Positions 54,329 through 63,983 of a DNA stretch of 64,000 nucleotides are shown here, in pieces. This DNA is from Toxorhynchites rutilus septentrionalis (taxonomy: Eukaryota > Arthropoda > Insecta > Diptera > Culicidae), in assembly GCF_029784135.1 (NCBI RefSeq), contig NC_073744.1:107438266-107502265 (forward strand), in the 5' to 3' direction. The translations under genes were made by a program, and so were the position numbers. How positions within the stretch are numbered: position 1 is the stretch's first letter; each line of letters opens with the position of its first letter. The notes below the pieces were generated by a model. It had not been told where the DNA came from, ran no database searches, and saw only the letters and a program-made list of their open reading frames with translations.

Positions 54329-57300
54329 GGAGTGATTTTTTGGCCAAAAATGCTTGTAAAATGGATTTCGTGCGAGGAACGTTACAATTCTTGGAGACTC
54401 GGTCAATTCCGCTGACGCGATACAGCATAGAGGAAAGATCATTCCCAGCTGTGCTCCTAAGTGACGTGAAAATCCCAGCCAACAGCGAATTCATTGCTCC
54501 TGCTAACTGTGTTGTGAATCAGAGTCAACAAACGCTCATGGTTGAAGGAAACATAGATAACTCAGAACTCGTCATCGCGAGGACGATTTCCGACGCAGCA
54601 CAAGAAATCGTTCCTATTCGGATGCTAAACACTTCAACGTCTCCTGTCATTTTAAAAGCCGGAACAATCGTCGGCGAGTGCCACCCGGTTTCAGTAATTC
54701 AACCCTCTGGAAATCAAGGTATCCGTAAGAGTGTTTGCGTCGGGCGAATCCCCAAGCACCTTACTGCGCTTTTCACTGCGTCCAGCAGTAAACTTGATGC
54801 AAATCAACAATTAAAACTAGCAAATCTTTTAGAAGAATACCAGGATGTCTTTAGCCAAGACCCAAATGACATGGGAAAAACAACTGTAGTGAAGCATAAA
54901 ATAAATACCGGTGACCACAAGCCAATTAAAATACCTCCAAGAAGAATACCTTTATCCAAACGAGAAGAAATGGACAGTCTGTTGATGGAGATGGAATCGC
55001 GTGGAATTATCAAGCCCTCCCAAAGCCCTTGGTGCTCACCAGTCGTTTTGGTGAAGAAGAAAGACGGATCAACCAGGTTTTGTGTCGATTATCGTAAGTT
55101 GAACGATCTGACTATAAAAGATTCTTACCCTCTTCCCAGGATTGATCTGACCCTCGACGCCTTGAATGGGTCACGATGGTTTTCGGTAGACATGCAGAGT
55201 GGCTTTTGGCAGGTTCCGTTAGATGAGGCAGACCAACATAAAACTGCTTTTTCCACTGGCAAGGATCTATGGAAATTTACCGTCATGCCCTTCGGTTTAT
55301 GTAATAGTCCGGCCACCTTTGAACGTCTTATGGATCTGGTGCTAAAAGGACTCCCTTGGACGATTTGCTTGGTGTACATGGACGACCTAATCGTACACTC
55401 AGAGAACTTCGAAGGTCACCTTGAAAACTTGGCTGCAATCTTTAAAAGATTGCGTATCGCTAATCTGAAGCTAAATCCAAATAAGTGTACCTTGCTTGAG
55501 CACACGGTGAGATTCCTGGGACATACTGTTTCTTCAACCGGTGTGCATACAGATCCAAGCAAGATTCGGGCAATCCTCGAATGGTCACGTCCAAAAGACA
55601 AAACGGAACTGCGAAGTTTCATTGGAATCTGCGCTTACTATAGGAAATTCGTGAAGGATTTTTCTGCCATAGTGAAGCCACTACATCAATTAACTGAACC
55701 CAAAATGAAATACGCCTGGAGCCCAAGCTGCGAAGAAGCCTTCGTGAAATTGAAGCAACTACTAACAACAGCTCCGGTCTTAGCATTCCCCGACGGACAA
55801 TCATCTTTTATCCTCGATACCGACGCAAGTTATTACGGAATAGGAGCAGTTTTGTCCCAGATGCAAGATGGGAAAGAGAAAGTAATCGCCTACTACAGCA
55901 AATGTTTGTCAAAAGCGGAACGTAATTACTGCGTGACCAGAAAAGAACTTCTTGCTGTTGTGAAATCGGTAAATCATTTTCATCATTACTTGTATGGACG
56001 ACAATTTCTACTCAGGACCGACCACGCTGCCTTACAATGGCTCCGCAATTTCAAATGTTTGGAAGGGCAGTTGGCGCGCTGGGTGGAACGCCTATCAGAG
56101 TACGATTTTCGATGTGAGCATAGACCTGGACTGAAGCATCACAACGCTGATGCACTCTCAAGGAGACCCTGTTACGATACCAGCTGCCAGCATTGTGATA
56201 AATTAGAATCGAAAAATCAAAACGAGCTGGAGGATTGTCGAGTGATTTACAATGGAGGACGGGACTTATCAGCAGTTCAATTAACCGATGTCGATTTAAA
56301 ATTAGTTGTCGGATGGGTGAAGGCAGGACACCGACCGAAAGCGGACGATATTGCTGGACTTTCTACTATTTGCAAGTCTTATTGGAAAACCTTCGACGAC
56401 CTGGGAATCGTAAATGGAGTCTTGATCCGCAGATTTCATAAATCAAATGGAACATTCTTTCAGACAGTTTTACCAAAAACTTTGGTACCTGAAATTCTAA
56501 CAAACATACACAACGGTTTGACTGGTGGCCATTACGGTGTCAATAAGACTACATCGAAGGTTAAAGAAAGATTCTATTGGCCTGGAATGTCTCGTGACAT
56601 AAAATTATGGTGCATGCAGTGCAGTGCAGTGCGAGGAAACTTAGAACCATCACTTGTCGGGGAACCGTTTGAAAGACTCGGTATAGACATTCTAGGTCCA
56701 TTGCCTGCCTCTTCTATCGGAAACAGATACATTCTGGTAATCTGCGATTATTTCACCAAATGGCCAGAAGCTGTAGCTTTCCCGACTCAAACTGCCGAAA
56801 ACGTTGCTGAAGCTCTGGTAGCAACTGTTATTTCGAGATTTGGCGTGCCTCGTAGCATACATTCGGATCAAGGAAGAAATTTTGAATCAGATGTCTTCAG
56901 AGGTATGTTAAAGCTTTTAGGTGTTGATAAGACTCGTACTACAGCTTTACATCCACAATCTGACGGTTTAGTAGAAAGGATGAACAGAACGCTTCTGGAC
57001 TATCTCGCGAAATTTGTCGATAAGGATCAACACAACTGGGATAAGCTTCTACCCTTTGCGCTAATGAGTTATAGAGCAGCTGAACACAACTCCACCAAAT
57101 TTTCTCCTGCTCTGTTAAACTTAGGAAGAGAAATCAGACTACCCATAGATCTCTGGCGACCCCCACCTCCAGACAGCGGTGTCTCATCTTTACCAGCATT
57201 CCTGCAAACAAAACTGGAGCAAATGCATAAAACAGCTGATATCGTCAGAACAAATTTGAAGATAACCGCAGACAGCATGAAGGAATGGTATAATCATAGT

Positions 57301-57513
57301 TCAAATCAAATCGACTTGTATGTTGGGCAGCTTGTTTGGTTGTACAATCCAAAGCGCAGTTTGGGTAGATCTCCAAAGCTCCAATCAAACTGGGAAGGTC
57401 CGTATCAAATCGAAAGGAAGTTGAACAAGCTGATTTACGAGATTCGACGGGGTAGAAGTGATAAAAAAATTGTTCACATCGATCGTCTTGCACCCTATTC
57501 TTCAACAAGATAA
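54322..57513 (+). CDS. pol: Element H pol: RT, RNase H, integrase
   Basis: Over 1,050 residues in one frame. RT: FCVDYRKLNDLTIKDSYPLP, FGLCNSPATFERL and intact YMDDLIV. RNase H: DTDASYYGIGAVLSQ and RTDHAALQWL. Integrase: H2C2 (HNGLTGGH...CMQC), GIDILGPLP, HSDQGRNF, GLVERMNRT, so D, D and E are present. The C-terminal GPYQIERKLN region resembles the usual integrase tail. No internal stop. The first in-frame methionine is well inside, consistent with expression as a polyprotein. Confidence 0.92.
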   Translation: MLGSDFLAKNACKMDFVRGTLQFLETRSIPLTRYSIEERSFPAVLLSDVKIPANSEFIAPANCVVNQSQQTLMVEGNIDNSELVIARTISDAAQEIVPIRMLNTSTSPVILKAGTIVGECHPVSVIQPSGNQGIRKSVCVGRIPKHLTALFTASSSKLDANQQLKLANLLEEYQDVFSQDPNDMGKTTVVKHKINTGDHKPIKIPPRRIPLSKREEMDSLLMEMESRGIIKPSQSPWCSPVVLVKKKDGSTRFCVDYRKLNDLTIKDSYPLPRIDLTLDALNGSRWFSVDMQSGFWQVPLDEADQHKTAFSTGKDLWKFTVMPFGLCNSPATFERLMDLVLKGLPWTICLVYMDDLIVHSENFEGHLENLAAIFKRLRIANLKLNPNKCTLLEHTVRFLGHTVSSTGVHTDPSKIRAILEWSRPKDKTELRSFIGICAYYRKFVKDFSAIVKPLHQLTEPKMKYAWSPSCEEAFVKLKQLLTTAPVLAFPDGQSSFILDTDASYYGIGAVLSQMQDGKEKVIAYYSKCLSKAERNYCVTRKELLAVVKSVNHFHHYLYGRQFLLRTDHAALQWLRNFKCLEGQLARWVERLSEYDFRCEHRPGLKHHNADALSRRPCYDTSCQHCDKLESKNQNELEDCRVIYNGGRDLSAVQLTDVDLKLVVGWVKAGHRPKADDIAGLSTICKSYWKTFDDLGIVNGVLIRRFHKSNGTFFQTVLPKTLVPEILTNIHNGLTGGHYGVNKTTSKVKERFYWPGMSRDIKLWCMQCSAVRGNLEPSLVGEPFERLGIDILGPLPASSIGNRYILVICDYFTKWPEAVAFPTQTAENVAEALVATVISRFGVPRSIHSDQGRNFESDVFRGMLKLLGVDKTRTTALHPQSDGLVERMNRTLLDYLAKFVDKDQHNWDKLLPFALMSYRAAEHNSTKFSPALLNLGREIRLPIDLWRPPPPDSGVSSLPAFLQTKLEQMHKTADIVRTNLKITADSMKEWYNHSSNQIDLYVGQLVWLYNPKRSLGRSPKLQSNWEGPYQIERKLNKLIYEIRRGRSDKKIVHIDRLAPYSSTR

Positions 57514-57548
57514 CTTGTCGGGACGAACAAGTCCTGAGAGGAGAGCTG

Positions 57549-57797
57549 TGTTACGGAATTTACGGATACTCTCTGTGCGAACTAATTTATAATGAAAAGA
57601 TGTATTCGTAGGGGAAGAAAAGGTAGACGTTAATAAAAGTTAGTCGATTATGGAATAGCAAACGAAGCTACACGTGTTTTACTCCGTCGTAAAAAGATTC
57701 ATGAAACGTGGTATAATCCCAACTTCAGTATTCCGTTTTGTCTGTGGACATTCGCATCTGTGATTGGAGAAACGAAAAACCAATAAATTTTGTAACA
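57549..57797 (+). repeat. 3' LTR of element H
   Basis: TGTTACGG...TTTTGTAACA, 249 bp, preceded by the polypurine tract GAGAGGAGAGC (57536-57546). Confidence 0.95.
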
Positions 57798-57799
57798 AT

Positions 57800-59030
57800 A
57801 TTCATGTGAAAGAGTTTAATTGAATGTTTTCTATCCATGTAACACTGTGACCAAATATATTTCAATCAAGTGCTATTAACAGGTGGTTATCGAGTTGGCA
57901 TTAACCACTGGTGGGCTTCCAGTATCGAGGAAAATGTGGAAATATCTAATCGTTACTGAAAATAATCTGCCAGTTCCTTTTGGAATTTTCAAAATATATT
58001 CATGTGAAAGAGTTTAATTGAATGTTTTCTATCCATGTAACACTGTGACCAAATATGTTTCAATCAAGTGCTATTAACAGGTGGTTATCGAGTTGGTATT
58101 AACCACTGGTGGGCTTCCAGTATCGAGGAAAATGTGGAAATAACTAATCGTTACTGAAAATAATCTGCCAGTTCCTTTGGGAATTTTCAAAATATATTCA
58201 TGTGAAAGAGTTTAATTGAATGTTTTCTATCCATGTAACACTGTGACCAAATATGTTTCAATCAAGTGCTATTAACAGGTGGTTATCGAGTTGGCATTTA
58301 CCACTGGTGGGCTTCCAGTATCGAGGAAAATGTGGAAATATCTAATCGTTACTGAAAATAATCTGCCAGTTCCTTTGGGAATTTTCAAAATATATTCATG
58401 TGAAAGAATTTAATTGAATGTTTTCTATCCATGTAACACTGTGACCAAATATGTTTCAATCAAGTGCTATTAACAGGTGGTTATCGAGTTGGCATTAACC
58501 ACTGGTGGGCTTCCAGTATCGAGGAAAATGTGGAAATAACTAATCGTTACTGAAAATAATCTGCCAGTTCCTCTGGGAATTTTCAAAATATATTCATGTG
58601 AAAGAGTTTAATTGAATGTGTTCTATCCATGTAACACTGTGACCAAATATGTTTCAATCAAGTGCTAATCACAGGTGGTTATCGAGTTGGTATTAACCAC
58701 TGGTGGGCTTCCAGTATCGAGGAAAATGTGGAAATAACTAATCGTTACTGAAAATAATCTGCCAGTTCCTTTGGGAATTTTCAAAATATATTCATGTGAA
58801 AGAGTTTAATTGAATGTTTTCTATCCATGTAACACTGTGACCAAATATGTTTCAATCAAGTGCTATTAACAGGTGGTTATCGAGTTGGCATTTACCACTG
58901 GTGGGCTTCCAGTATCGAGGAAAATGTGGAAATATCTAATCGTTACTGAAAATAATCTGCCAGTTCCTTTGGGAATTTTCAAAATATATTCATGTAAAAG
59001 AGTGCATTAGAATGTTTTCTTTCCATGTAA
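57800..59030 (+). repeat. 198-bp tandem array, block 2
   Basis: Landmark TAACAGGTGGTTATCGAG at 57877, 58075, 58273, 58471, 58669 (mutated to TCACAGG) and 58867: six units at exactly 198-base spacing. Monomers alternate between GGTATTAACC and GGCATTAACC/GGCATTTACC variants. Confidence 0.95.
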
Positions 59031-59860
59031 CACTGTGATCAAATACATTTGGTTTTGTGGTTTTTCAATCAATCGCAATTAACAGGATAGCTTCAGAAGA
59101 TTATTCTTCCCCATCAGTAGGATATTTCCGTATCCAATATTGTATGCGCCCGCAATCGATTATTGCTCAGTCGCCGAAAGTTCCGAGCTCAGAGAGTTCA
59201 TTCCCCTCTAGTTTGCCTTCCAAATTGCCATCGTAAACCACTTCTTCTTCTTCTTCAATGGCACTAACGTTCCTAGAGGAACTTCGCCGTCTCAACGTAG
59301 TATTACTTGCGTCATTTTTTTTTATTTGTACTTAGTTGAGATTTCTATGCCAAATAACACGCCTTGAATGCATTCTGAGTGGCAAGCTCTAGAATACGCG
59401 TGATCACAGTGCAAGTCGGAGGAAATTTCTTTGACGAAAAATTCCCCCGACCAGAACGGGAATCGAACCCGAACACCCGGCATGTTAGTTATGACGCTAA
59501 CCACTCGGCCAAGGGAGCACATCGTAAACCACACCTTCTCTCGATTCAATCACACACAAAAAGCATACTTAAGCGATATTCTGGTGGTGAGACACATTAA
59601 TTTTTCGTGAGGACATCGACAAGACAACATCGTTGCCTAACGTGCTGGAGCAGGTGGACGGCGAAGGATCGGCACATACACGCGCAGAACTCTTTCCGTT
59701 AGGATGCCATTCAGCATCGAGAAAGTTCCGGAAAGATCTAATCATTGCTGGAAAATAATCTGCCAGTTCCTTTGGGAATTTTCAAAATATATTCATGTGA
59801 AAGAGTTTAATTGAATGTTTTCTATCAATGTTACACTGTGACCAAATATGTTTCAATCAA
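59030..59860 (+). repeat. R2 spacer module, third copy, carrying a SINE
   Basis: Same module as 50540-50945 and 52040-52435, here interrupted at 59242-59520 by a tRNA-derived SINE. Confidence 0.8.
59242..59520 (-). mobile_element. tRNA-derived SINE
   Basis: 279 bp on the minus strand. Pol III box A TGGCCGAGTGG (59511-59501) and box B GGTTCGATTCC (59469-59459) match consensus, with a tRNA-like head starting GTGCTCCCTTGGCCG. An unrelated body and a GAA-repeat tail (complement of TTCTTCTTCTTCTTC, 59242-59256) follow. A perfect 12-bp duplication ATCGTAAACCAC flanks it (59230-59241, 59521-59532). Non-coding; mobilised by LINE machinery. Confidence 0.92.
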
Positions 59861-59867
59861 GTGCTAT

Positions 59868-60260
59868 TAACAGGTGGTTATCGAGTTGGTATTAACCACT
59901 GGTGGGCTTCCAGTATCGAGGAAAATGTGGAAATATCTAATCATTACTGAAAATAATCTGCTAGTTCCTCTGGGAATTTTCAAAATATATTCATGTGAAA
60001 GAGTTTAATTGAATGTTTTCTATCCATGTAACACTGTGACCAAATATGTTTCAATCAAGTGCTATTAACAGGTGGCTATCGAGTTGGCATTAACCACTGG
60101 TGGGCTTCCAGTATCGAGGAAAATGTGGAAATATCTAATCGTTACTGAAAATAATCTGTCAGTTCCTTTGGGAATTTTCAAAATATATTCATGTTAAAGA
60201 GTTTATTTGATTGTTTTCTTTCCATGTAACACTGTGATCAAATACATTTGGTTTTGTGGT
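59868..60260 (+). repeat. 198-bp tandem array, block 3
   Basis: Two units (59868, 60066) at 198-base spacing, then the R2 tail to 60508. Confidence 0.85.
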
Positions 60261-60622
60261 TTTTCAATCAATCGCAATTAACAGGATAGGTTCTGAAGAT
60301 TATTCTTCCCCATCAGTAGGATATTTCCGTATCCAATATTGGATGCATAAAACCTCCTACCTCCAACGTAACGCTCTCGTTTTCGAAGTCGCCCAAATAT
60401 CCATTCATTCAGAATGAATTCAGATTCAACTTCAAACAAATGATCTCTAAATCAACGATAGTCCTACGTCACCCTTGCGGTTAAACCATAGATATAACCC
60501 ACTTCCTGTTTTTAAAATTCAAATTATTAATGAAAATTAACTTCTGTGTATCAAATGAGTATTCTATTTCAATGAAAAACACTTTGTTTGCAGGCGGTGC
60601 AAAAATCTCATAAGATTTTTTT

Positions 60623-62445
60623 GACGTAGGACTACGTCTTTCATTTCTATACCGGGGTGTAAAATCAAAGTTTCGAAAACGAAAGCGTTACGCCGGAGAC
60701 CGAGATTTTGAGCGTTAATAGCTCCTAAACAACTGAACGAAATGGTATGATAAACACTTCATTCGAAAGATAAAATGTCTACGCGTTATATACTTGTTAC
60801 TTTTTGATCCAAAAACTTGTTTCAATAGTCTTAAAATTGCTTTCAAAACAGGCTATTGAAATCACCAATCGGTATATAAGCGAGCGGCGCTCGGGAATCC
60901 ACTCAGTTCTAATTGAACAGCGATTGGAGCATGTTGTCGCTGTTGCGGTGAAGCTCTTTATTTATCATGAAAGCGCGGATGAACGGTGTCACCAAGAGCA
61001 TGTTTGTGCACCCTAGGCCAGAAGGGAATCTATCAGGAGGAGAGTGATGCCACAAACGGTTCCCTGGGAAGACATCGCTACACACACATACACGCGCGGC
61101 TATTAACAGGTGGTTATCGAGTTGGCATTAACCACTGGTGGGCTTCCAGTATCGTGGAAATATCTAATCGTTACTGAAAATAATCTGCCAGTTCCTCTGG
61201 GAATTTTCAAAATATATTCATGTGAAAGAGTTTAATTGAATGTTTTCTATCCATGTTACACTGTGACCAAATATGTTTCAATCAAGTGCTATTAACAGGT
61301 GGTTATCGAGTTGGCATTAACCACTGGTGGGCTTCCAGTATCGAGGAAAATGTGGAAATATCTAATCGTTACTGAAAATAATCTGCCAGTTCCTTTGGGA
61401 ATTTTCAAAATATATTCATGTGAAAGAGTTTAATTGAATGTTTTCTATCCATGTTACACTGTGGCCAAATATGTTTCAATCAATTGCTATTAACAGGTGG
61501 TTATCGAGTTGGCATTAACCACTGGTGGGCTTCCAGTATCGAGGAAAATGTGGAAATATCTAATCGTTACTGAAAATAATCTGCCAGTTCCTTTGGGAAT
61601 TTTCAAAATATATTCATGTGAAAGAGTTTAATTGAATGTTTTCTATCCATGTAACACTGTGACCAAATACATTTGGTTTTGTGGTTTTTCAATCAATCGC
61701 AATTAACAGGATAGCTTCAGAAGATTATTCTTCCCCATCAGTAGGATATTTCCGTATCCAATATTGTATGCGCCCGCAATCGATTATTGCTCAGTCGCCG
61801 AAAGTTCCGAGCTCAGAGAGTTCATTCCCCTCTAGTTTGCCTTCCAAATTGCCATCGTAAACCACACCTTCTCTCGATTCAATCACACACAAAAAGCATA
61901 CTTAAGCGATATTCTGGTGGTGAGACACATTCATTTTTCGTGAGGACATCGACAAGACAACATCGTTGCCTAACGTGCTGGAGGAGGTGGATGGCGAAGG
62001 ATCGACACATACACGCGCAGAACTCTTTCCGTTAGGATGCCATTCAGCATCGAGAAAGTTCCGGAAAGATCTAATCATTGCTGGAAAATAATCTGCCAGT
62101 TCCTTTGGGAATTTTCAAAATATATTCATGTGAAAGAGTTTATTTTAATGTTTTCTATCCATGTAACACTGTGACCAAATACATTAGGTTTTGTGATTTT
62201 TCAATCAATCGCAATCAACAGGATAGCTTCTGAAGATTATTCTTCCCCATCAGTAGGATATTTCCGTATCCAATATTGGATGCATAAAACCTTGTGCCTC
62301 CAACGTAACGCTCTCGTTTTCGAAGTTCTCCAAATATTCATTCATTCAGAATGAATTCAGATTCAACTTCATACAAATGATCTCTAAATCAACGATAGTC
62401 CTACGTCACCCTTGCGGTTATACCATAGATATAACCCACTTCCTG
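60623..62445 (+). repeat. R3: short R-family repeat
   Basis: Head GACGTAGGACTACGTC at 60623 and tail CCACTTCCTG at 62445, flanked by a T run on both sides (TTTTTTT / TTTTTTTTT). The 1.8-kb length makes it the least elaborated copy: promoter module, three 198-bp units (61104, 61293, 61491; the first interval is 189 because of a 9-base deletion), one spacer module and tail. Confidence 0.75.
60873..60908 (+). promoter_or_regulatory. TATA plus initiator in R3 head
   Basis: TATATAAG 60873-60880 and TCAGTT 60903-60908, identical spacing to R1 and R2; the short MNGVTKS ORF follows. Confidence 0.6.
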
Positions 62446-62763
62446 TTTTTTTTTTGAAGAAAACTTTCTATTGTAATGTAAAGCCTCAGTAAAAATGTCG
62501 GAAATGTTGTACTCGCCGAGTCTGTTGTAAATAATAGTCTGGAATACGTGTTTCAAGTAATTAATAATATGATGTGAAAAATTTCATTTGAATTTTAACA
62601 TTTTCAAACTGGCTTCGTGGCTATCGAGTTTAGGACCCCAATTGAAAGTCGGCACTGACAACTGAGCTGAAGAGCTGTTCATAAAGAACAGCTCATTTAG
62701 ATGAGCTGATATGATCAGAGCTGTTCATCATGATGAGCTGATTTGCACACCTCTAGTGGACTG

Positions 62764-63003
62764 TATTAAATTTTACTCGATTTGGTCGGATAAAAAACAC
62801 TGTTTACACACTTAAAAATATTCTTTATTAGTTCTAAGTTTATCGGTTCGATAGCTAAAATAACTTTGTCGGTTTGGTTCGCAGAACTAAACTTCGAGTC
62901 AAAAACACGTCGTTTCGGAAGGCAAGAACTAACTCAATGAATTTTCATCGTTGCGCACGCATTTCTTTCGGCGCTCGGATTTGTCGTTGTATATGTGTGT
63001 TCG
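62764..63003 (-). repeat. 5' LTR of element G, second part
   Basis: TATTAAATTTTACTCGATTTGG to GTATATGTGTGTTCGC continues the LTR exactly where 49555 stopped. It has about 70 extra bases (62920-62985) relative to the 3' LTR and lacks the last 60. Confidence 0.75.
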
Positions 63004-63705
63004 CGTATACGAAGACAGCGGATATTGTTCAGCGCTTTTTCTTGATGTAGCTCAAGCATTCGATAAAGTCCGGCACGAAGGACTACTCTATAAAATTAAA
63101 AATATGCTACCTCAATTGTATGAAATTATGCGTTCTTATCTACTGGGAAGAAAGTTTCATGTTCGGTATAACCAGGCTCTATCACCAGAGCGAGAAATTT
63201 ATGCTGGTGTTCCACAGGGCAGTGTCCTTGGACCGATTCTCTATCTCATCAATACAGCTGATCTCCCGATCGCGCAGAACTTAATGACTACAACATTCGC
63301 AGATGACACAGCAATCCTCAGCAGTTACAAAAACAGAACGATTGCTTCACGGGATCTCCAGGAACATATAACGGTAGTGGAAAAGTGGCTTCAAAAATGG
63401 AGAATTAAAATAAACGAAACAAAATGTGTCCATGTTACGTTCACACTTAATCAGAACACATGTCCACAAATCAAGTTCAATGGATCTGCAGTGCTCCAAT
63501 CGAATGAAATAAATTATCTCGGTGTACACCTAGATCGCCGTTTCACCTGGAAGAAACATATAGGAACAAAGAAAACGCAACTGAAGATGCGAGCAATCGG
63601 GAAGAAGTCGAAATTAAAACTTGAGTTCAAACTACTTCTATACAAATCCATGCTGAAACCTTTATGGTATTACGGCTGCCAATTATGGCGAACAGCTTCG
63701 GTGAT
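63004..63705 (+). pseudogene. Jockey RT core (element E, distal part)
   Basis: YCSALFLDVAQAFDKV, GVPQGSVLGPILY and the intact FADDTAIL, then KWRIKINETKCVHVTF and YLGVHLDRRFTWKKHI, the standard Jockey RT order. The frame is open to 63757 but leaves family resemblance after YGCQLWRTAS (about 63705). Truncated at both ends. It is the only downstream Jockey RT and complements the segment ending at 33940. Confidence 0.85.
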
Positions 63706-63983
63706 GAGTGAAAATTTGTTTGTTTCAGAATTCAACATTCCCTTGGTGAAAAGTTGAAAACAATTAGTTGTAATTTACGGTTCCAGGTTAAAGGTTTCTG
63801 GGAAAGTTGAAGTTATTGTTGAATATAAAGGGAAGAAAGTGAAATAAATCTTTTGAATCTTTTGGTTATTGACTGTGATTACCAGTTCGTTCCATTGCTG
63901 GGTAGAACAAGGTTGGATGATTTTTTTTCCAACTGGAGACATTTCTTGATGATTCAATACCAATAAATTATATTACAGAAAAA
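63706..63983. other. Unassigned tail sequence
   Basis: AT-rich, no ORF or repeat recognised; ends at AAAAA before the next R copy. Confidence 0.3.

Larger units (their letters stand above)
52508..57797 (+). mobile_element. Ty3/gypsy LTR retrotransposon (element H), young
   Basis: 5' LTR 52508-52765, 3' LTR 57549-57797, 4-bp duplication ATAT (52504-52507, 57798-57801), tRNA-Leu-type primer site, gag, protease, pol, polypurine tract. Inserted in a 198-bp satellite unit. LTRs differ by two substitutions and one 9-bp indel. Confidence 0.95.
49890..60508 (+). repeat. R2: R-family repeat with 198-bp arrays
   Basis: Head GACGTAGGACTACGTCTTTC at 49890, tail CCACTTCCTG at 60508, flanked by TTTT and TTTTT. 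Contains the TATA/initiator module, arrays of a 198-bp unit alternating with a roughly 400-bp module, gypsy element H and a SINE. No histone gene seen. Confidence 0.75.
49556..62755. mobile_element. hAT element (non-autonomous) expanded by inserted R2 and R3
   Basis: Inverted ends TAGAGATGTGC and TAGAGGTGTGC flanked by a perfect 8-bp GTGGACTG (49548-49555, 62756-62763), the hAT signature. Own sequence is only about 330 bases left (49556-49889), 114 in the middle (60509-60622) and 310 right (62446-62755), with repeated AGCTGTTC/GAGCTG subterminal motifs. No transposase. R2 and R3 fill the rest. It splits the 5' LTR of element G. Confidence 0.75.
33941..63003 (-). mobile_element. BEL/Pao LTR retrotransposon (element G), heavily invaded
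   Basis: Minus-strand element. 3' LTR 33941-34212; polypurine tract GGGGGAGAA just inside; pol 34256-37580 and gag/protease 42319-43920; leader 43921-44202 and 49435-49511; 5' LTR 49512-49555 plus 62764-63003. It was interrupted by gypsy element F, by R1, and by a hAT element carrying R2 and R3. LTR ends are TGTTCGG...CCGAACA. The outer end of the 5' LTR lacks about 60 bases compared with the 3' LTR, and the adjoining element E lacks about 100 codons, so a deletion removed that junction. Confidence 0.7.
28590..63705 (+). mobile_element. Jockey-clade LINE (element E), dispersed by later insertions
   Basis: Segments in order: leader and ORF1 fragment 28590-29170, ORF2 linker fragment 29180-29596, RT start 33766-33940, RT core about 63004-63705. 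The first gap is element B with a 13-bp target duplication; joining across it restores the frame. The second gap is the BEL/Pao element G with everything inside it. An ORF1-ORF2 internal deletion and loss of about 100 RT codons next to the G insertion are also present. Only plus-strand, ordered, non-overlapping parts are seen, which supports a single original copy. Confidence 0.65.

Noticed and set aside
59459..59511. Box A and box B suggesting a tRNA gene
   Set aside because: The tRNA-like part continues into an unrelated body with a GAA tail and is bounded by a 12-bp target duplication, so it is a SINE.
62951..63003. ORF start of the terminal RT reading from the LTR
   Set aside because: The first 18 codons are LTR sequence read by chance; RT similarity begins at about 63004.
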